64,000 nucleotides of DNA, taken from assembly GCF_007655005.1 (NCBI RefSeq), contig NZ_SZVW01000011.1:186001-250000 (forward strand), read 5' to 3'. Shown here piece by piece: positions 8,144 to 16,676 of the stretch. Made by a program: the position numbers and the translations under genes. This DNA comes from Streptomyces tibetensis (GTDB taxonomy: Bacteria > Actinomycetota > Actinomycetes > Streptomycetales > Streptomycetaceae). The notes beneath the pieces are model-generated. The model was not told the origin of the DNA. It was given only the letters and a program-made list of their open reading frames with translations, and ran no database searches. Position 1 is the first letter of the stretch. Every line of letters starts with the position of its first letter.

Positions 8144-8827
8144 CTAACCCGCTGGTGGCCGCACGAGTCCCTTCCCGAAGGCGTAACGCACCGCCTGCGC
8201 ACGGTCCTTGAGTCCGGTCTTGGTGAAGAGGTTGTTGATGTGGGTCTTCACGGTCGCCGTGGAGACGTGCAGCCTCCGGGCGATCTCCGGATTGCTGAGC
8301 CCCTCGGCGATGAGGAGCAGCACCTCCGTCTCCCGGGCGGTGAGTCCGTCCGGCGGCTCGGGGGGCGCGGCCGGTCTCGGCTCCGGCTCGGTCAGGCGCT
8401 CCAGCAGACGTCTCTGAATGCCCGGTGAGAGGCCCGCGTCGCCCGACAGCACGCTGTGCACGGCCCGCACGATCTCGTCCCCGCCCGCGTCCTTGGTGAG
8501 ATAACCGCGCGCCCCCGCAGCCAGCGCGGGGAACAGCGACTCGTCGTCCGCGAATGTCGTGAGCACCACGACCTGCGTCCCGGGGTGCTCCGCGCGGATC
8601 CTGCGAGTCGCCTCCACTCCGTCGCAACGGGGCATGCGCAGGTCCATCAGCACCACGTCCGGAGCCAGCCGGGCGACGAGCGCCACCGCCTCCTCTCCGT
8701 CTCCCGCGGCGCCGACGACCTCGATCCCGGGCAGCAGACCGAGCAGCATCACGATGCCCTCCCGCACCACGGTCTGGTCGTCCGCGACCACCACCCGAGC
8801 GGGCTTCGGCTCGGCGTCCCGCGTCAT
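8144..8827 (-). CDS. NarL/LuxR-family response regulator
   Basis: A 227-residue regulator with receiver domain (VVVADDQTVVREGI, acceptor Asp in VVLMDLRMPRCDG, Lys in GYLTKDAGGDE) and a LuxR-type HTH at about 160-222 (LTARETEVLLLIAEGLSNPE, then ARRLHVSTATVKTHINNLF). It is the last gene of a three-gene leftward operon, overlapping the kinase by ATGA at 8824-8827. Regulated genes are unknown. Confidence 0.93.
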   Translation of the reverse strand: MTRDAEPKPARVVVADDQTVVREGIVMLLGLLPGIEVVGAAGDGEEAVALVARLAPDVVLMDLRMPRCDGVEATRRIRAEHPGTQVVVLTTFADDESLFPALAAGARGYLTKDAGGDEIVRAVHSVLSGDAGLSPGIQRRLLERLTEPEPRPAAPPEPPDGLTARETEVLLLIAEGLSNPEIARRLHVSTATVKTHINNLFTKTGLKDRAQAVRYAFGKGLVRPPAG

Positions 8828-9975
8828 ACCGGCACCTTCAACGTCACCACGAACCCCTCCTCGCCCGGCCCGGCCCGGAGGGAACCGCCCAGCAGTTCGG
8901 CTCGCTCCCGCATGCCCAGCAGACCGTACCCGGCCCCCGTCCCCGTCAGCTCGCCCGGCGAACCGCCCGAGTCGCGCACGTCCAGGGTCACTTCGTGCGG
9001 ACGGTAGTCGAGCGTGAGGTGGACCTTGGCGCCCGGGGCGTGCTTGCGGACGTTCGTCAGAGCCTCCTGAGCCGCTCGGCGCACGGCCTGGGAAGCCTCG
9101 GTCGGCAACGGCCTCCGTTCACCCGTGATGGTGATCTCGGCGCCGTCGGCCGTACCGACCAGGCCGCCCAGAAAGTCCTCCAGCGGCGTCAGTTCCCCGC
9201 GCAGAGCGGAGAGCGCCTGCCGGGTCTCGGCGAGACCGCCGCGCGCCATCTCCCGCGCCGCCACCACGCGTTCATGGATCTGCTCTCGTTCCGCTCCCCG
9301 CTCGATCAACAGCCTGGCCGCCTCCAGGTGCACAAGCTGCGCCGAGAGGCTGTGGGCGAGCACGTCGTGTATCTCCCGCGCTATGCGGGCCCGCTCCGCG
9401 AGGGCCGCCGTCTCCGCCTCGGCCGCACGCGCTGCCCGCTCCTGGGCGAGGAGCCGCAGGGCACTTCCGCGGGCCTCGGCATCGAGGCGCAGGGTGTAGC
9501 CGGCCAGGGCGGTGCCAATGCCGGTGACCACGGTCGTCAGCAGGTCGTCGTGCTGGACGACCCCATAGGTGCCGAGGGCCACTCCCGCGGCGCTCAGGGC
9601 GGCGGCCGACGGCAGCCGCTCCAGCGCCGAGACGGCGCAGCCGCAGAGCATGACCAGGGCAGCGACGCGGAATCCGGACAGCTGGGCCGCGACGGCGATG
9701 ATCTGCAGGAGGGCGAGCGAGGCCAGCGACGGCCACAGCCGATGCCGGAGCGTGGTCCGGAAGAAGGCCCAGGCGAGCACGGCCGCCAGCAGGACTCCTG
9801 CGGCGCAGGCCGCCGCCTTCCAGCCGCTCGCGTGGCTGTCGGAGAAGGCACCCCACAGCAGCAGTCCGAGGACCAGCGTCCGCACCGTCCAGGCCAGCAG
9901 GCACCGGGAGCGTGAGAGTCCCTCGCGGCTGAGCGCCTCCCGGGAAGGCCAGCGTGTCCAGGCGTTCTCCTTCAC
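8824..9975 (-). CDS. sensor histidine kinase, NarL-partner type (HisKA_3)
   Basis: A 383-residue kinase. Several hydrophobic helices in the first 160 residues are followed by the dimerization domain RIAREIHDVLAHSLSAQLVH containing the phospho-acceptor His. The C-terminal ATPase has AQEALTNVRKHAPGA and GYGLLGMRERAELLGG. It overlaps both neighbours by four bases, so the three genes form a coupled operon. No extracytoplasmic ligand domain is evident; the signal may be sensed in the membrane. Confidence 0.92.
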   Translation of the reverse strand: MKENAWTRWPSREALSREGLSRSRCLLAWTVRTLVLGLLLWGAFSDSHASGWKAAACAAGVLLAAVLAWAFFRTTLRHRLWPSLASLALLQIIAVAAQLSGFRVAALVMLCGCAVSALERLPSAAALSAAGVALGTYGVVQHDDLLTTVVTGIGTALAGYTLRLDAEARGSALRLLAQERAARAAEAETAALAERARIAREIHDVLAHSLSAQLVHLEAARLLIERGAEREQIHERVVAAREMARGGLAETRQALSALRGELTPLEDFLGGLVGTADGAEITITGERRPLPTEASQAVRRAAQEALTNVRKHAPGAKVHLTLDYRPHEVTLDVRDSGGSPGELTGTGAGYGLLGMRERAELLGGSLRAGPGEEGFVVTLKVPV

Positions 9976-10496
9976 ACGCGCTCCCTCCCCAGGACCCGGG
10001 CCGTGCCGTCACCGTACGCCCCGCTCAGCGTCGCGCCACGGCGCGGGGACTGCCCGCGCCGGGCCAGGATCCCGGTCCGGACGAGCAGGGTGCCGGCGAG
10101 CCCCAGCAGCAGGGCCGTGCTGTCCTGGTGAACGCCCGCTGCCGTGCCGAGCACGAAGAGTCCGGCCCGCAGCCCGATGCCGACGGCCCAGACGGCGACG
10201 CTCGCCGTGCCGCTCCTGCTCCAGACCGTGCCGTCCGGCTCCGTCCATACGCGGGTGGTCCAGGCCCAACCGGCACCGGTGACGAGGCCGACGAGCAGTT
10301 CGGCGCCGAGGAGGAGCGCCGAGGCCGTGGGGTGATGCGCGTCGATCATTCCGGGCTCTCGCAGCGCGAGCACGACCAGGAGCGCGGGCAGGAGCCACCA
10401 GCGGCGCTCGCTGTCGATCCGGCGCGCGCGGAACTGCCGGGCTATCACCACGACGGCAACGAGAACGATCACCAACGCGTCGACGAGCCCGGACAT
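9972..10496 (-). CDS. hypothetical membrane protein, first gene of two-component operon
   Basis: A 174-residue protein with about four hydrophobic segments: GLVDALVIVLVAVVVIARQF, WWLLPALLVVLALRE, ALLLGAELLVGLVTGAGWAW and ASVAVWAVGIGLRAGLFVLG. It heads the operon and overlaps the kinase gene by four bases. I do not recognise the family. Its position suggests an accessory membrane component of the kinase signalling module. Confidence 0.75.
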   Translation of the reverse strand: MSGLVDALVIVLVAVVVIARQFRARRIDSERRWWLLPALLVVLALREPGMIDAHHPTASALLLGAELLVGLVTGAGWAWTTRVWTEPDGTVWSRSGTASVAVWAVGIGLRAGLFVLGTAAGVHQDSTALLLGLAGTLLVRTGILARRGQSPRRGATLSGAYGDGTARVLGRERV

Positions 10497-10617
10497 CGCG
10501 GCCTCCGTGAGCGAGTAGGGGTTCCGGCAGCGGGTGCTGCCGACGCCTTCGACGCTACGGAAATCGCCGGGCCACCGGATCGGAGCCTGGGTGGATCACG
10601 GGTTGATTCCCGGCCGT

Positions 10618-10647
10618 GCGTCTCTCCACCCGGGGGTGGAGAGACGC
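10618..10647. terminator. perfect 14-2-14 hairpin
   Basis: GCGTCTCTCCACCC pairs perfectly with GGGTGGAGAGACGC around a GG loop. It is followed by CTTTCGCG on the plus strand. The hairpin lies in the 297 bp gap between the start of the membrane-protein operon (10496) and the end of the topoisomerase gene (10794). It could terminate the topoisomerase transcript, about 150 bp past its stop, or lie in the leader of the leftward operon. Confidence 0.55.
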
Positions 10648-10793
10648 CTTTCGCGGCCCGAGGGCACGCGGACGCTCCGGACGGCGACCACGCGCTCACG
10701 ACGGTGACCATGCGCCTCACACAGGCCGGACACAGGCACCGACCCGGTTGTCGCACTCACCCGGCCCGTACCCGGCTACCGCCCGAGGCAGGG

Positions 10794-12917
10794 CTACGCG
10801 TCGATCCGTGACCGGTCCAACGTGGCCGCCGAGTTGGAGATGAACTCCTTGCGCGGCGCCACGTCGTTGCCCATGAGCAGATCGAAGACCTGCTCGGCGG
10901 CCTCCAGGTCGGAGAGGTTGATCCGGCGCAGGGTGCGGTGGCGCGGGTCCATCGTCGTCTCGGCCAGCTGGTCGGCGTCCATCTCGCCGAGACCCTTGTA
11001 GCGCTGAATGGAGTCCTTGTAGCGGATGCCCTTGCTCTGGAACTCCATCAGCTTGTCGCGCAGTTCGCGGTCCGAGTACGTGTAGACGTACTTGTCCTGA
11101 CCCTTCTTCGGCTGGACGATCTCGATGCGGTGCAGCGGCGGCACCGCCGCGAAGACCCGGCCGGCCTCGACCATGGGCCGCATGTAGCGGTGGAACAGCG
11201 TCAGCAGCAGGGTGCGGATGTGCGAGCCGTCGACATCGGCGTCGGTCATCATAATGATCTTGCCGTAGCGCGCGGTGTCGATGTCGAACGTCCGACCCGA
11301 ACCGGCTCCTATGACCTGGATGATCGCGCCGCATTCGACGTTCTTCAGCATGTCCGTCACAGACGACTTCTGAACGTTGAGGATCTTGCCGCGGATCGGC
11401 AGCAGTGCCTGGAACTCGGAGTTCCGGGCGAGCTTCGCCGTGCCGAGCGCGGAGTCGCCCTCGACGATGAACAGCTCGCTGCGGTCGACATCGTCACTGC
11501 GGCAGTCGGCCAGCTTGGCCGGCAGCGATGAGGACTCCAGAGCCGTCTTGCGGCGCTGCGCGTCCTTGTGCTGACGGGCGGCGATGCGCGTACGGGCCGC
11601 GGCGACGGCCTTCTCCATCACGACACGGGCCTGCTGTGCGGCGTCCCGTTTCGTGGACGTCAGGAACGCCTTGAGTTCCTTCGTGACCACGTTGTTCACG
11701 ATGCGGCGAGCCGCCGACGTCCCGAGGACCTCCTTGGTCTGGCCCTCGAACTGCGGCTCGGCGAGGCGCACGGTGACGACCGCGGTCAGGCCCTCCAGGG
11801 CGTCGTCCTTGACGATGTCGTCCTCGGCGACGCGAAGGAGCTTCTTGGTGCGCAGCACCTCGTTCATCGTCTTGGCGACGGCCTGTTCGAAGCCGGCGAC
11901 GTGGGTGCCGCCCTTGGGCGTGGCGATGATGTTGACGAAGGACCGAAGCGTCGTGTCGTAGCCCGTCCCCCAGCGCAGTGCGATGTCGACGCCGAGCTCG
12001 CGGGTGACCTCGGTGGGCGTCATCTGGCCGTGGTCGTCCAGGACGGGCACGGTCTCCTTGAAGGTGCCCTGACCGGAGAAGCGGAGCACGTCGCAGACCG
12101 GCTTGTCGTTCGCCAGGTACTCGCAGAACTCGCTGATGCCACCGTCGAAACGGAAGGACTCCTCGCCCTTGCTGCCGCCCTCGCCGAGTCCGAGCTCGTC
12201 GCGCACGACGATGGTCAGGCCGGGCACCAGGAACGCCGTCTGGCGGGCGCGCTGGTGCAGCGTCTCCAGGTTGAGCTTGGCGTCCCGGAGGAAGATCTGG
12301 CGGTCGGCCCAGTACCGCACGCGTGTGCCGGTGCGGGTCTTCGGGATCTTCTTGGCCTTGCGCAGGCCGCCCTTGGCCTCGAACTTGGCGTCGGGGCCGT
12401 TTCCGGCGAAGGCGCCGGGCACCCCGCGCCGGAAGCTGATCGCGTGGGTGTGCCCACCGCGGTCCACCTCGACGTCCAGCCGGGCGGACAGGGCGTTCAC
12501 GACGGAGGCGCCGACGCCGTGCAGACCGCCGGAGGCGGCGTAGGAGCCGCCTCCGAACTTGCCGCCGGCGTGCAGCTTGGTCATGACGACCTCGACACCG
12601 GAGAGGCCGGTCTTGGGTTCGACGTCGATCGGGATGCCCCGGCCGTTGTCCCGGACCTCGACCGAGCCGTCGTCCTGGAGGATCACCTCGATGTGGTCGC
12701 AGTACCCGCCCAGGGCCTCGTCGACGGAGTTGTCGATGATCTCCCAGACGCAGTGCATCAGGCCACGGCTGTCGGTCGACCCGATGTACATACCCGGGCG
12801 CTTGCGCACGGCCTCGAGCCCCTCGAGGACGAGCAGGTGCCGCGCGGTGTAGTTGGATCCGTCCCGGTCTGCTCCTGCCAGCAGAGCTGTGGACGGCACG
12901 GACGTCTCGGCGGTCAC
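10794..12917 (-). CDS. parE: DNA topoisomerase IV subunit B (GyrB-like ParE)
   Basis: About 707 residues of type IIA topoisomerase B subunit. The GHKL ATPase has EIIDNSVDEALGGYCDHIEV, DNGRGIP and GGLHGVGASVVNALS. The TOPRIM domain has LFIVEGDSALGTAKLARN and MMTDADVDGSHIRTLLL. With its ParC partner it decatenates chromosomes. In S. coelicolor the second gyrB-like gene near hrdB is this subunit, and the short C-terminal region fits ParE rather than a full GyrB. GTG at 12917 has GAGGAG eight bases upstream and is preferred to the upstream in-frame GTG at 12980. The parC gene is not in the window. Confidence 0.9.
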   Translation of the reverse strand: MTAETSVPSTALLAGADRDGSNYTARHLLVLEGLEAVRKRPGMYIGSTDSRGLMHCVWEIIDNSVDEALGGYCDHIEVILQDDGSVEVRDNGRGIPIDVEPKTGLSGVEVVMTKLHAGGKFGGGSYAASGGLHGVGASVVNALSARLDVEVDRGGHTHAISFRRGVPGAFAGNGPDAKFEAKGGLRKAKKIPKTRTGTRVRYWADRQIFLRDAKLNLETLHQRARQTAFLVPGLTIVVRDELGLGEGGSKGEESFRFDGGISEFCEYLANDKPVCDVLRFSGQGTFKETVPVLDDHGQMTPTEVTRELGVDIALRWGTGYDTTLRSFVNIIATPKGGTHVAGFEQAVAKTMNEVLRTKKLLRVAEDDIVKDDALEGLTAVVTVRLAEPQFEGQTKEVLGTSAARRIVNNVVTKELKAFLTSTKRDAAQQARVVMEKAVAAARTRIAARQHKDAQRRKTALESSSLPAKLADCRSDDVDRSELFIVEGDSALGTAKLARNSEFQALLPIRGKILNVQKSSVTDMLKNVECGAIIQVIGAGSGRTFDIDTARYGKIIMMTDADVDGSHIRTLLLTLFHRYMRPMVEAGRVFAAVPPLHRIEIVQPKKGQDKYVYTYSDRELRDKLMEFQSKGIRYKDSIQRYKGLGEMDADQLAETTMDPRHRTLRRINLSDLEAAEQVFDLLMGNDVAPRKEFISNSAATLDRSRIDA

Positions 12918-13359
12918 GCGGTTCGCTCCTCGCTGAATTTCGGATGGGGCCCTCGTGGGTAAGGGCGCGGCTTCAGTCACCGGTGAGAGGGTACCGAGGC
13001 CTGGTAGAGCCGTTGTAACGCCACCCTCGTCGAAAACTCACACTAGTCCACACTCGCATGCGTGTTCGATCCCTCGATGGAGTGAAGTACACATCACGTT
13101 CCCTTCCAGGCATGAACCATTTAGGCTCCGGGCACGTCCTCATGAACAACCGGCAACCCAGCCGGGAGGACCGACCACCGATACGACGCGAAGCCCCGTA
13201 AGACACATAGACACGCAATACGGCACATTCGCCGCCAACCGGCAGCAGACAGCCGCCTCGCAAAGATTCTTTCGAGGAAAAGCCACGAGCGGGAACGTTT
13301 TGGGGCTGGTTGGATGTTGACCCTGGTACGACAGCTCGTCGAGCTAGAGAAGAGGCGAC
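12918..13359. other. 442 bp intergenic region between divergent genes
   Basis: This separates parE (leftward) from the DUF7455 gene (rightward) and must hold both promoters. GGAAC at 13292-13296 followed 19 bp later by GTT at 13316-13318 resembles a SigR-type ECF promoter for the rightward gene; this is a weak call. No gene, repeat or clear operator was found. Confidence 0.35.
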
Positions 13360-13590
13360 GTGACTACTGTTCTGACCCCCGCGAGCCCGCTGACGGCCGC
13401 TGATCGCTGCGACCGCTGCGGCGCCCAGGCGTACCTGCGCGTCGTCCTGCTGAGCGGCGGAGAACTGCTCTTCTGCGCCCACCACGGTCGCAAGTTCGAG
13501 CCGGAACTCAAGAAGATCGCCGCTGAGATACAGGACGAGACGGAGCGGCTCACGTCCGTTCCCGCGAACACCGCCGAAGAAGAGCGCTGA
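13360..13590 (+). CDS. DUF7455-type small Cys-rich protein
   Basis: A 76-residue conserved actinobacterial protein. CDRCGAQAYLRVVL and, about 20 residues later, LLFCAHHGRKF give a CxxC...CxHH arrangement expected to bind zinc. The C-terminus is a charged helix rich in Glu and Lys. It begins at the GTG at 13360 with AGAGGCG upstream. Function is unknown. It is a single-gene unit bounded by a strong hairpin at 13632. Confidence 0.85.
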   Translation: MTTVLTPASPLTAADRCDRCGAQAYLRVVLLSGGELLFCAHHGRKFEPELKKIAAEIQDETERLTSVPANTAEEER

Positions 13591-13631
13591 CACCTCGCGT
13601 CCGACGACGAGCCAGCCCGGCACAGGCCGGT

Positions 13632-13674
13632 GGACGGGCGGCTGCTTCTGGTCACCAGAGGCAGCCGCCCGTCC
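13632..13674. terminator. 20-bp stem terminator between convergent genes
   Basis: GGACGGGCGGCTGCTTCTGG at 13632-13651 pairs with 13655-13674 with a single G-U wobble and a three-base loop. It lies 42 bp after the DUF7455 stop and 51 bp from the stop of the convergent protease gene, so it can serve both strands. Confidence 0.8.
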
Positions 13675-13724
13675 TCGTCCGCCGATCCGGAACAGGCTCC
13701 GCCGGGCGCTTCAGACGCAGCGCT

Positions 13725-14576
13725 TCAGACGCCTGCCGAAGTTGAGCGCGTCCAGCCGAGCGTCCGCATGATGTCGGACACACGCATGTACACGCCTGGG
13801 TTGCCGGCCCGACCGCATCCGGTCCCCCAGGACACAAGTCCGATCAACCGCCCCTGGGCCACCAGCGGCCCTCCGCTGTCGCCCTGGCAGGCGTCCCGGC
13901 CGCCCTCCGCCTCCCCCGCGCACAGCATGCTCTTGGCGTCGTAGGTGCCTTCAGAACCGCCCGGATACGCCTCCTCGCACAGCGCATCGGGCAGCACGCG
14001 CACGCGTGCGGCCCGCAGGCTATCCGGATAATCGCCGACACCCGAGGTGTCACCCCATCCGTAGACCTTCGCGGTCCCACCTGCCGTGTACGCGGGGTCA
14101 CCGTCGGCCGCCATGGTGATGACCGAGTCACCTTGGACGGGTTCGGCGAGAGTGAGCACGGCGAAGTCCCCGTCGTTGCGGTCCCCGTCGTAGGCCGGGT
14201 TCACCCATGTGCGGCGTACGGCGATCTCCTGGCCGCCGCGGCCATCAAGCAGGTCTGTGCGCCCGGCTAGGACCTTGAGGTCTCGTACGCGCTCCGGTGG
14301 CACCCCCAGAACGTTCTCGTCCAGGCAGTGCGCCGCGGTGAGGACGGTCGTGCGGCCGACCGCCACGCCGCCGCAGAACTGACCCGCTCGCGTACCCCCG
14401 AACCGGTCACGACTGGACAGGGCGACCGTCCACGGGCTCTGGGATATATCGACGGGGAATCCACCTATGACCACGCTGTCGGCGGCCACAGGGGCACTGG
14501 AGCCCACTGAAAGGGCGGGTACCGCGGCCGCAAGGACCAGCGGCAGAAACAGAGCTCGTGCCAGACGACGACGCAT
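13725..14576 (-). CDS. secreted trypsin-like serine protease (S1 family)
   Basis: A 283-residue chymotrypsin-fold protease. Residues 1-33 are a signal peptide (MRRRLARALFLPLVLAAAVP... ending ...VAAD). The mature enzyme begins around VVIGGFPVDISQSPW. The catalytic triad is visible as His in LTAAHCLDE, Asp in DGDFAVLTL and Ser in CQGDSGGPLV. Paired cysteines (FCGGVA/AAHC, MLCAG/DACQGD, GTGCG) fit family disulfides. Asp before the active Ser loop suggests trypsin-like cleavage after Lys or Arg. GAGGAG lies just upstream of ATG 14576. There is no C-terminal binding domain. Confidence 0.93.
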   Translation of the reverse strand: MRRRLARALFLPLVLAAAVPALSVGSSAPVAADSVVIGGFPVDISQSPWTVALSSRDRFGGTRAGQFCGGVAVGRTTVLTAAHCLDENVLGVPPERVRDLKVLAGRTDLLDGRGGQEIAVRRTWVNPAYDGDRNDGDFAVLTLAEPVQGDSVITMAADGDPAYTAGGTAKVYGWGDTSGVGDYPDSLRAARVRVLPDALCEEAYPGGSEGTYDAKSMLCAGEAEGGRDACQGDSGGPLVAQGRLIGLVSWGTGCGRAGNPGVYMRVSDIMRTLGWTRSTSAGV

Positions 14577-14663
14577 TTCGCTCCTCACTCCGTGGTGTCC
14601 ATCAGACACCCAGAGTGATTCACCCCGCGTCACCCCGCACCCGCGGCGAGGCAGCACGGCAAC

Positions 14664-14692
14664 GGCCCGGTCCCCCTCGGGGGAACCGGGCC
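14664..14692 (-). terminator. hrdB terminator
   Basis: GGCCCGGTCCCCC pairs with GGGGGAACCGGGCC (one bulged A) about 25 bp beyond the hrdB stop and before the protease gene. Confidence 0.7.
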
Positions 14693-14714
14693 TATCCGTG
14701 CTGTCCGACCTCGC

Positions 14715-16250
14715 TCAGTCGAGGTAGTCGCGCAGCACCTGGGAACGGGACGGGTGGCGAAGCTTCGACATGGTCTTGGACTCGATCTGGCGGATCCGCT
14801 CACGCGTGACGCCGTAGACCTTGCCGATCTCGTCGAGGGTCTTCGGCTGACCATCGGTGAGGCCGAAGCGCATCGAGACGACGCCCGCCTCGCGCTCCGA
14901 CAGGGTGTCCAGGACGGAGTGCAGCTGCTCCTGCAGGAGCGTGAAGCTGACCGCGTCGGCCGGGACGACCGCCTCGGAGTCCTCGATGAGGTCACCGAAC
15001 TCGCTGTCGCCGTCCTCGCCGAGCGGGGTGTGCAGCGAGATCGGCTCACGGCCGTACTTCTGGACCTCGATGACCTTCTCGGGGGTCATGTCGAGTTCCT
15101 TGGCCAGCTCCTCCGGAGTGGGCTCGCGGCCCAGGTCCTGGAGCATCTGGCGCTGCACACGCGCGAGCTTGTTGATGACCTCGACCATGTGCACCGGGAT
15201 ACGGATGGTGCGTGCCTGGTCGGCCATGGCGCGGGTGATCGCCTGACGGATCCACCACGTGGCGTACGTGGAGAACTTGTAGCCCTTGGTGTAGTCGAAC
15301 TTCTCGACCGCGCGGATCAGACCGAGGTTGCCCTCCTGGATGAGGTCCAGGAACAGCATGCCGCGGCCGGTGTAGCGCTTGGCCAGGGAGACCACCAGAC
15401 GGAGGTTGGCCTCCAGGAGGTGGTTCTTGGCGCGGCGGCCGTCCTCGGCGATGATCTCCAGCTCGCGCTTGAGCTTCGGGGCCAGCTTGTCGGCGTTCGC
15501 CAGCTTGTCCTCGGCGAACAGACCCGCCTCGATGCGCTTGGCGAGCTCGACCTCCTGCTCGGCGTTGAGCAGGGGGACCTTACCGATCTGCTTGAGGTAG
15601 TCCTTGACCGGGTCGGCGGTGGCACCGGCGGCGGCGACCTGCTGGGCGGGAGCGTCGTCCTCGTCCTCGTCGGAGAGGACGAAGCCCGCGTTCTCGGGGG
15701 TGGCCTCGGGCTCCTCGCCGGCCTTGCCGGGGGCTGCCTCCTCGAGCACTTCCTCCTCGAGGATCTCGGCGTCGTCCTTCTTGGCGCCGGTCTTCTTGGC
15801 CGCAGTCTTCTTGGCGACGGTCTTCTTCGCGGCCGCCTTCTTGGCGGTCGTCTTCTTGGCAGCCGCCTTCTTGGCGGGTGCCTCCTCCTCGACGGCGGAG
15901 TCGGCGGCGGGCGCCGCCGGCGTGGCGGTGGCCTTCCGGGTGGTCACCGCCTTGGCCGCGACCGTCTTGGTGGCGGTGCGCTTGGCGGGACTCTTCGCTG
16001 CGACGCTCTTTCGGGTGCGCTTGGGCTCTGCGGCACTGACCATCAGCGTCACACCCTCTTCCTCGAGGATCTGGTTGAGGCTGCGCAGTACGTTCTTCCA
16101 CTGAGTGGCCGGAATCTGGTCAGCTTCGAAGGCCCGACGCACGTCATCGCCGGCGATCTGCCCCTCAGCCTTTCCCCGCTCAATGAGCGCCATGACAGAG
16201 ACGGACTCGGCGATCTCCGGCGGGAGCGTACGGGATGTGCTGGCCGACAC
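14715..16250 (-). CDS. hrdB: principal RNA polymerase sigma factor HrdB
   Basis: A 511-residue sigma-70 group 1 factor, the housekeeping sigma of Streptomyces. It has region 1.1 at the N-terminus and a Lys/Ala-rich linker of repeated AAKKT/TAKKAAAKK type (about residues 80-160). Region 1.2-2 follows with DPVKDYLKQIGKVPLL and RFDYTKGYKF-like KFDYTKGYKFSTYATWWIRQ, then region 3, and region 4 with YGVTRERIRQIESKTM and a short tail. GTG at 16250 has GAGAGG six bases upstream and gives the length known for S. coelicolor HrdB; a TTG at 16256 is also in frame. It is monocistronic. Confidence 0.97.
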   Translation of the reverse strand: MSASTSRTLPPEIAESVSVMALIERGKAEGQIAGDDVRRAFEADQIPATQWKNVLRSLNQILEEEGVTLMVSAAEPKRTRKSVAAKSPAKRTATKTVAAKAVTTRKATATPAAPAADSAVEEEAPAKKAAAKKTTAKKAAAKKTVAKKTAAKKTGAKKDDAEILEEEVLEEAAPGKAGEEPEATPENAGFVLSDEDEDDAPAQQVAAAGATADPVKDYLKQIGKVPLLNAEQEVELAKRIEAGLFAEDKLANADKLAPKLKRELEIIAEDGRRAKNHLLEANLRLVVSLAKRYTGRGMLFLDLIQEGNLGLIRAVEKFDYTKGYKFSTYATWWIRQAITRAMADQARTIRIPVHMVEVINKLARVQRQMLQDLGREPTPEELAKELDMTPEKVIEVQKYGREPISLHTPLGEDGDSEFGDLIEDSEAVVPADAVSFTLLQEQLHSVLDTLSEREAGVVSMRFGLTDGQPKTLDEIGKVYGVTRERIRQIESKTMSKLRHPSRSQVLRDYLD

Positions 16251-16560
16251 GAACAACCTCTCGGAACGTTGGAAAACGGCTTCCGGCCCCGTCCGGTGTG
16301 GACAGGAGCCGACCGCCGGCTTGGGGATGGGCCGACGGCGCGGGCGGGGCCGGGAAGATGCACAGCGCCGTGAACGGCGTCCGTATTCCCTCCGCGGCTG
16401 TCACCTCTTAGGTCATCGCGTTCTCCCCACGAGTGTTACGCCGAATCTGCGTGGCCCGAGTCACACCGCGTAAGCGAACAGAAACGATCGAACACGGGCA
16501 GAACGGGTCACATGCGGTATCCGCCCGACCGCGCCACGGGATAACGACCCCTTTCGCGCC
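16251..16560 (-). promoter_or_regulatory. hrdB upstream region
   Basis: About 310 bp between hrdB and the upstream terminator must contain the hrdB promoter or promoters. No canonical -35/-10 pair could be assigned with confidence, which is in keeping with use of an ECF sigma factor in other Streptomyces. No gene was seen here. Confidence 0.4.
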
Positions 16561-16601
16561 GTCGGACCCCGCAGGATCACAAGGATCCCACGGGGTCCGA
16601 C
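16561..16601. terminator. hairpin between whiH and hrdB
   Basis: GTCGGACCCCG at 16561-16571 pairs perfectly with CGGGGTCCGAC at 16591-16601. It lies about 75 bp past the whiH stop, so it probably insulates hrdB from whiH transcription. Confidence 0.7.
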
Positions 16602-16676
16602 GGGAGGCGGATCACCGATCAGGCACTGCCACAGGAGGGGGGTGGCACACCCGGCCGCGCCGCCCGCGGAACGCGG

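Noticed and set aside
13111..13131. ATTTAGGCTCCGG resembling part of an iron box upstream of the DUF7455 gene
   Set aside because: Only about half of the 19-bp box matches and the inverted half is missing.
15780..15990. Repetitive stretch inside hrdB that resembles a tandem repeat array
   Set aside because: It is the coding sequence of the Lys/Ala-rich linker of HrdB, a normal feature of Streptomyces principal sigma factors.
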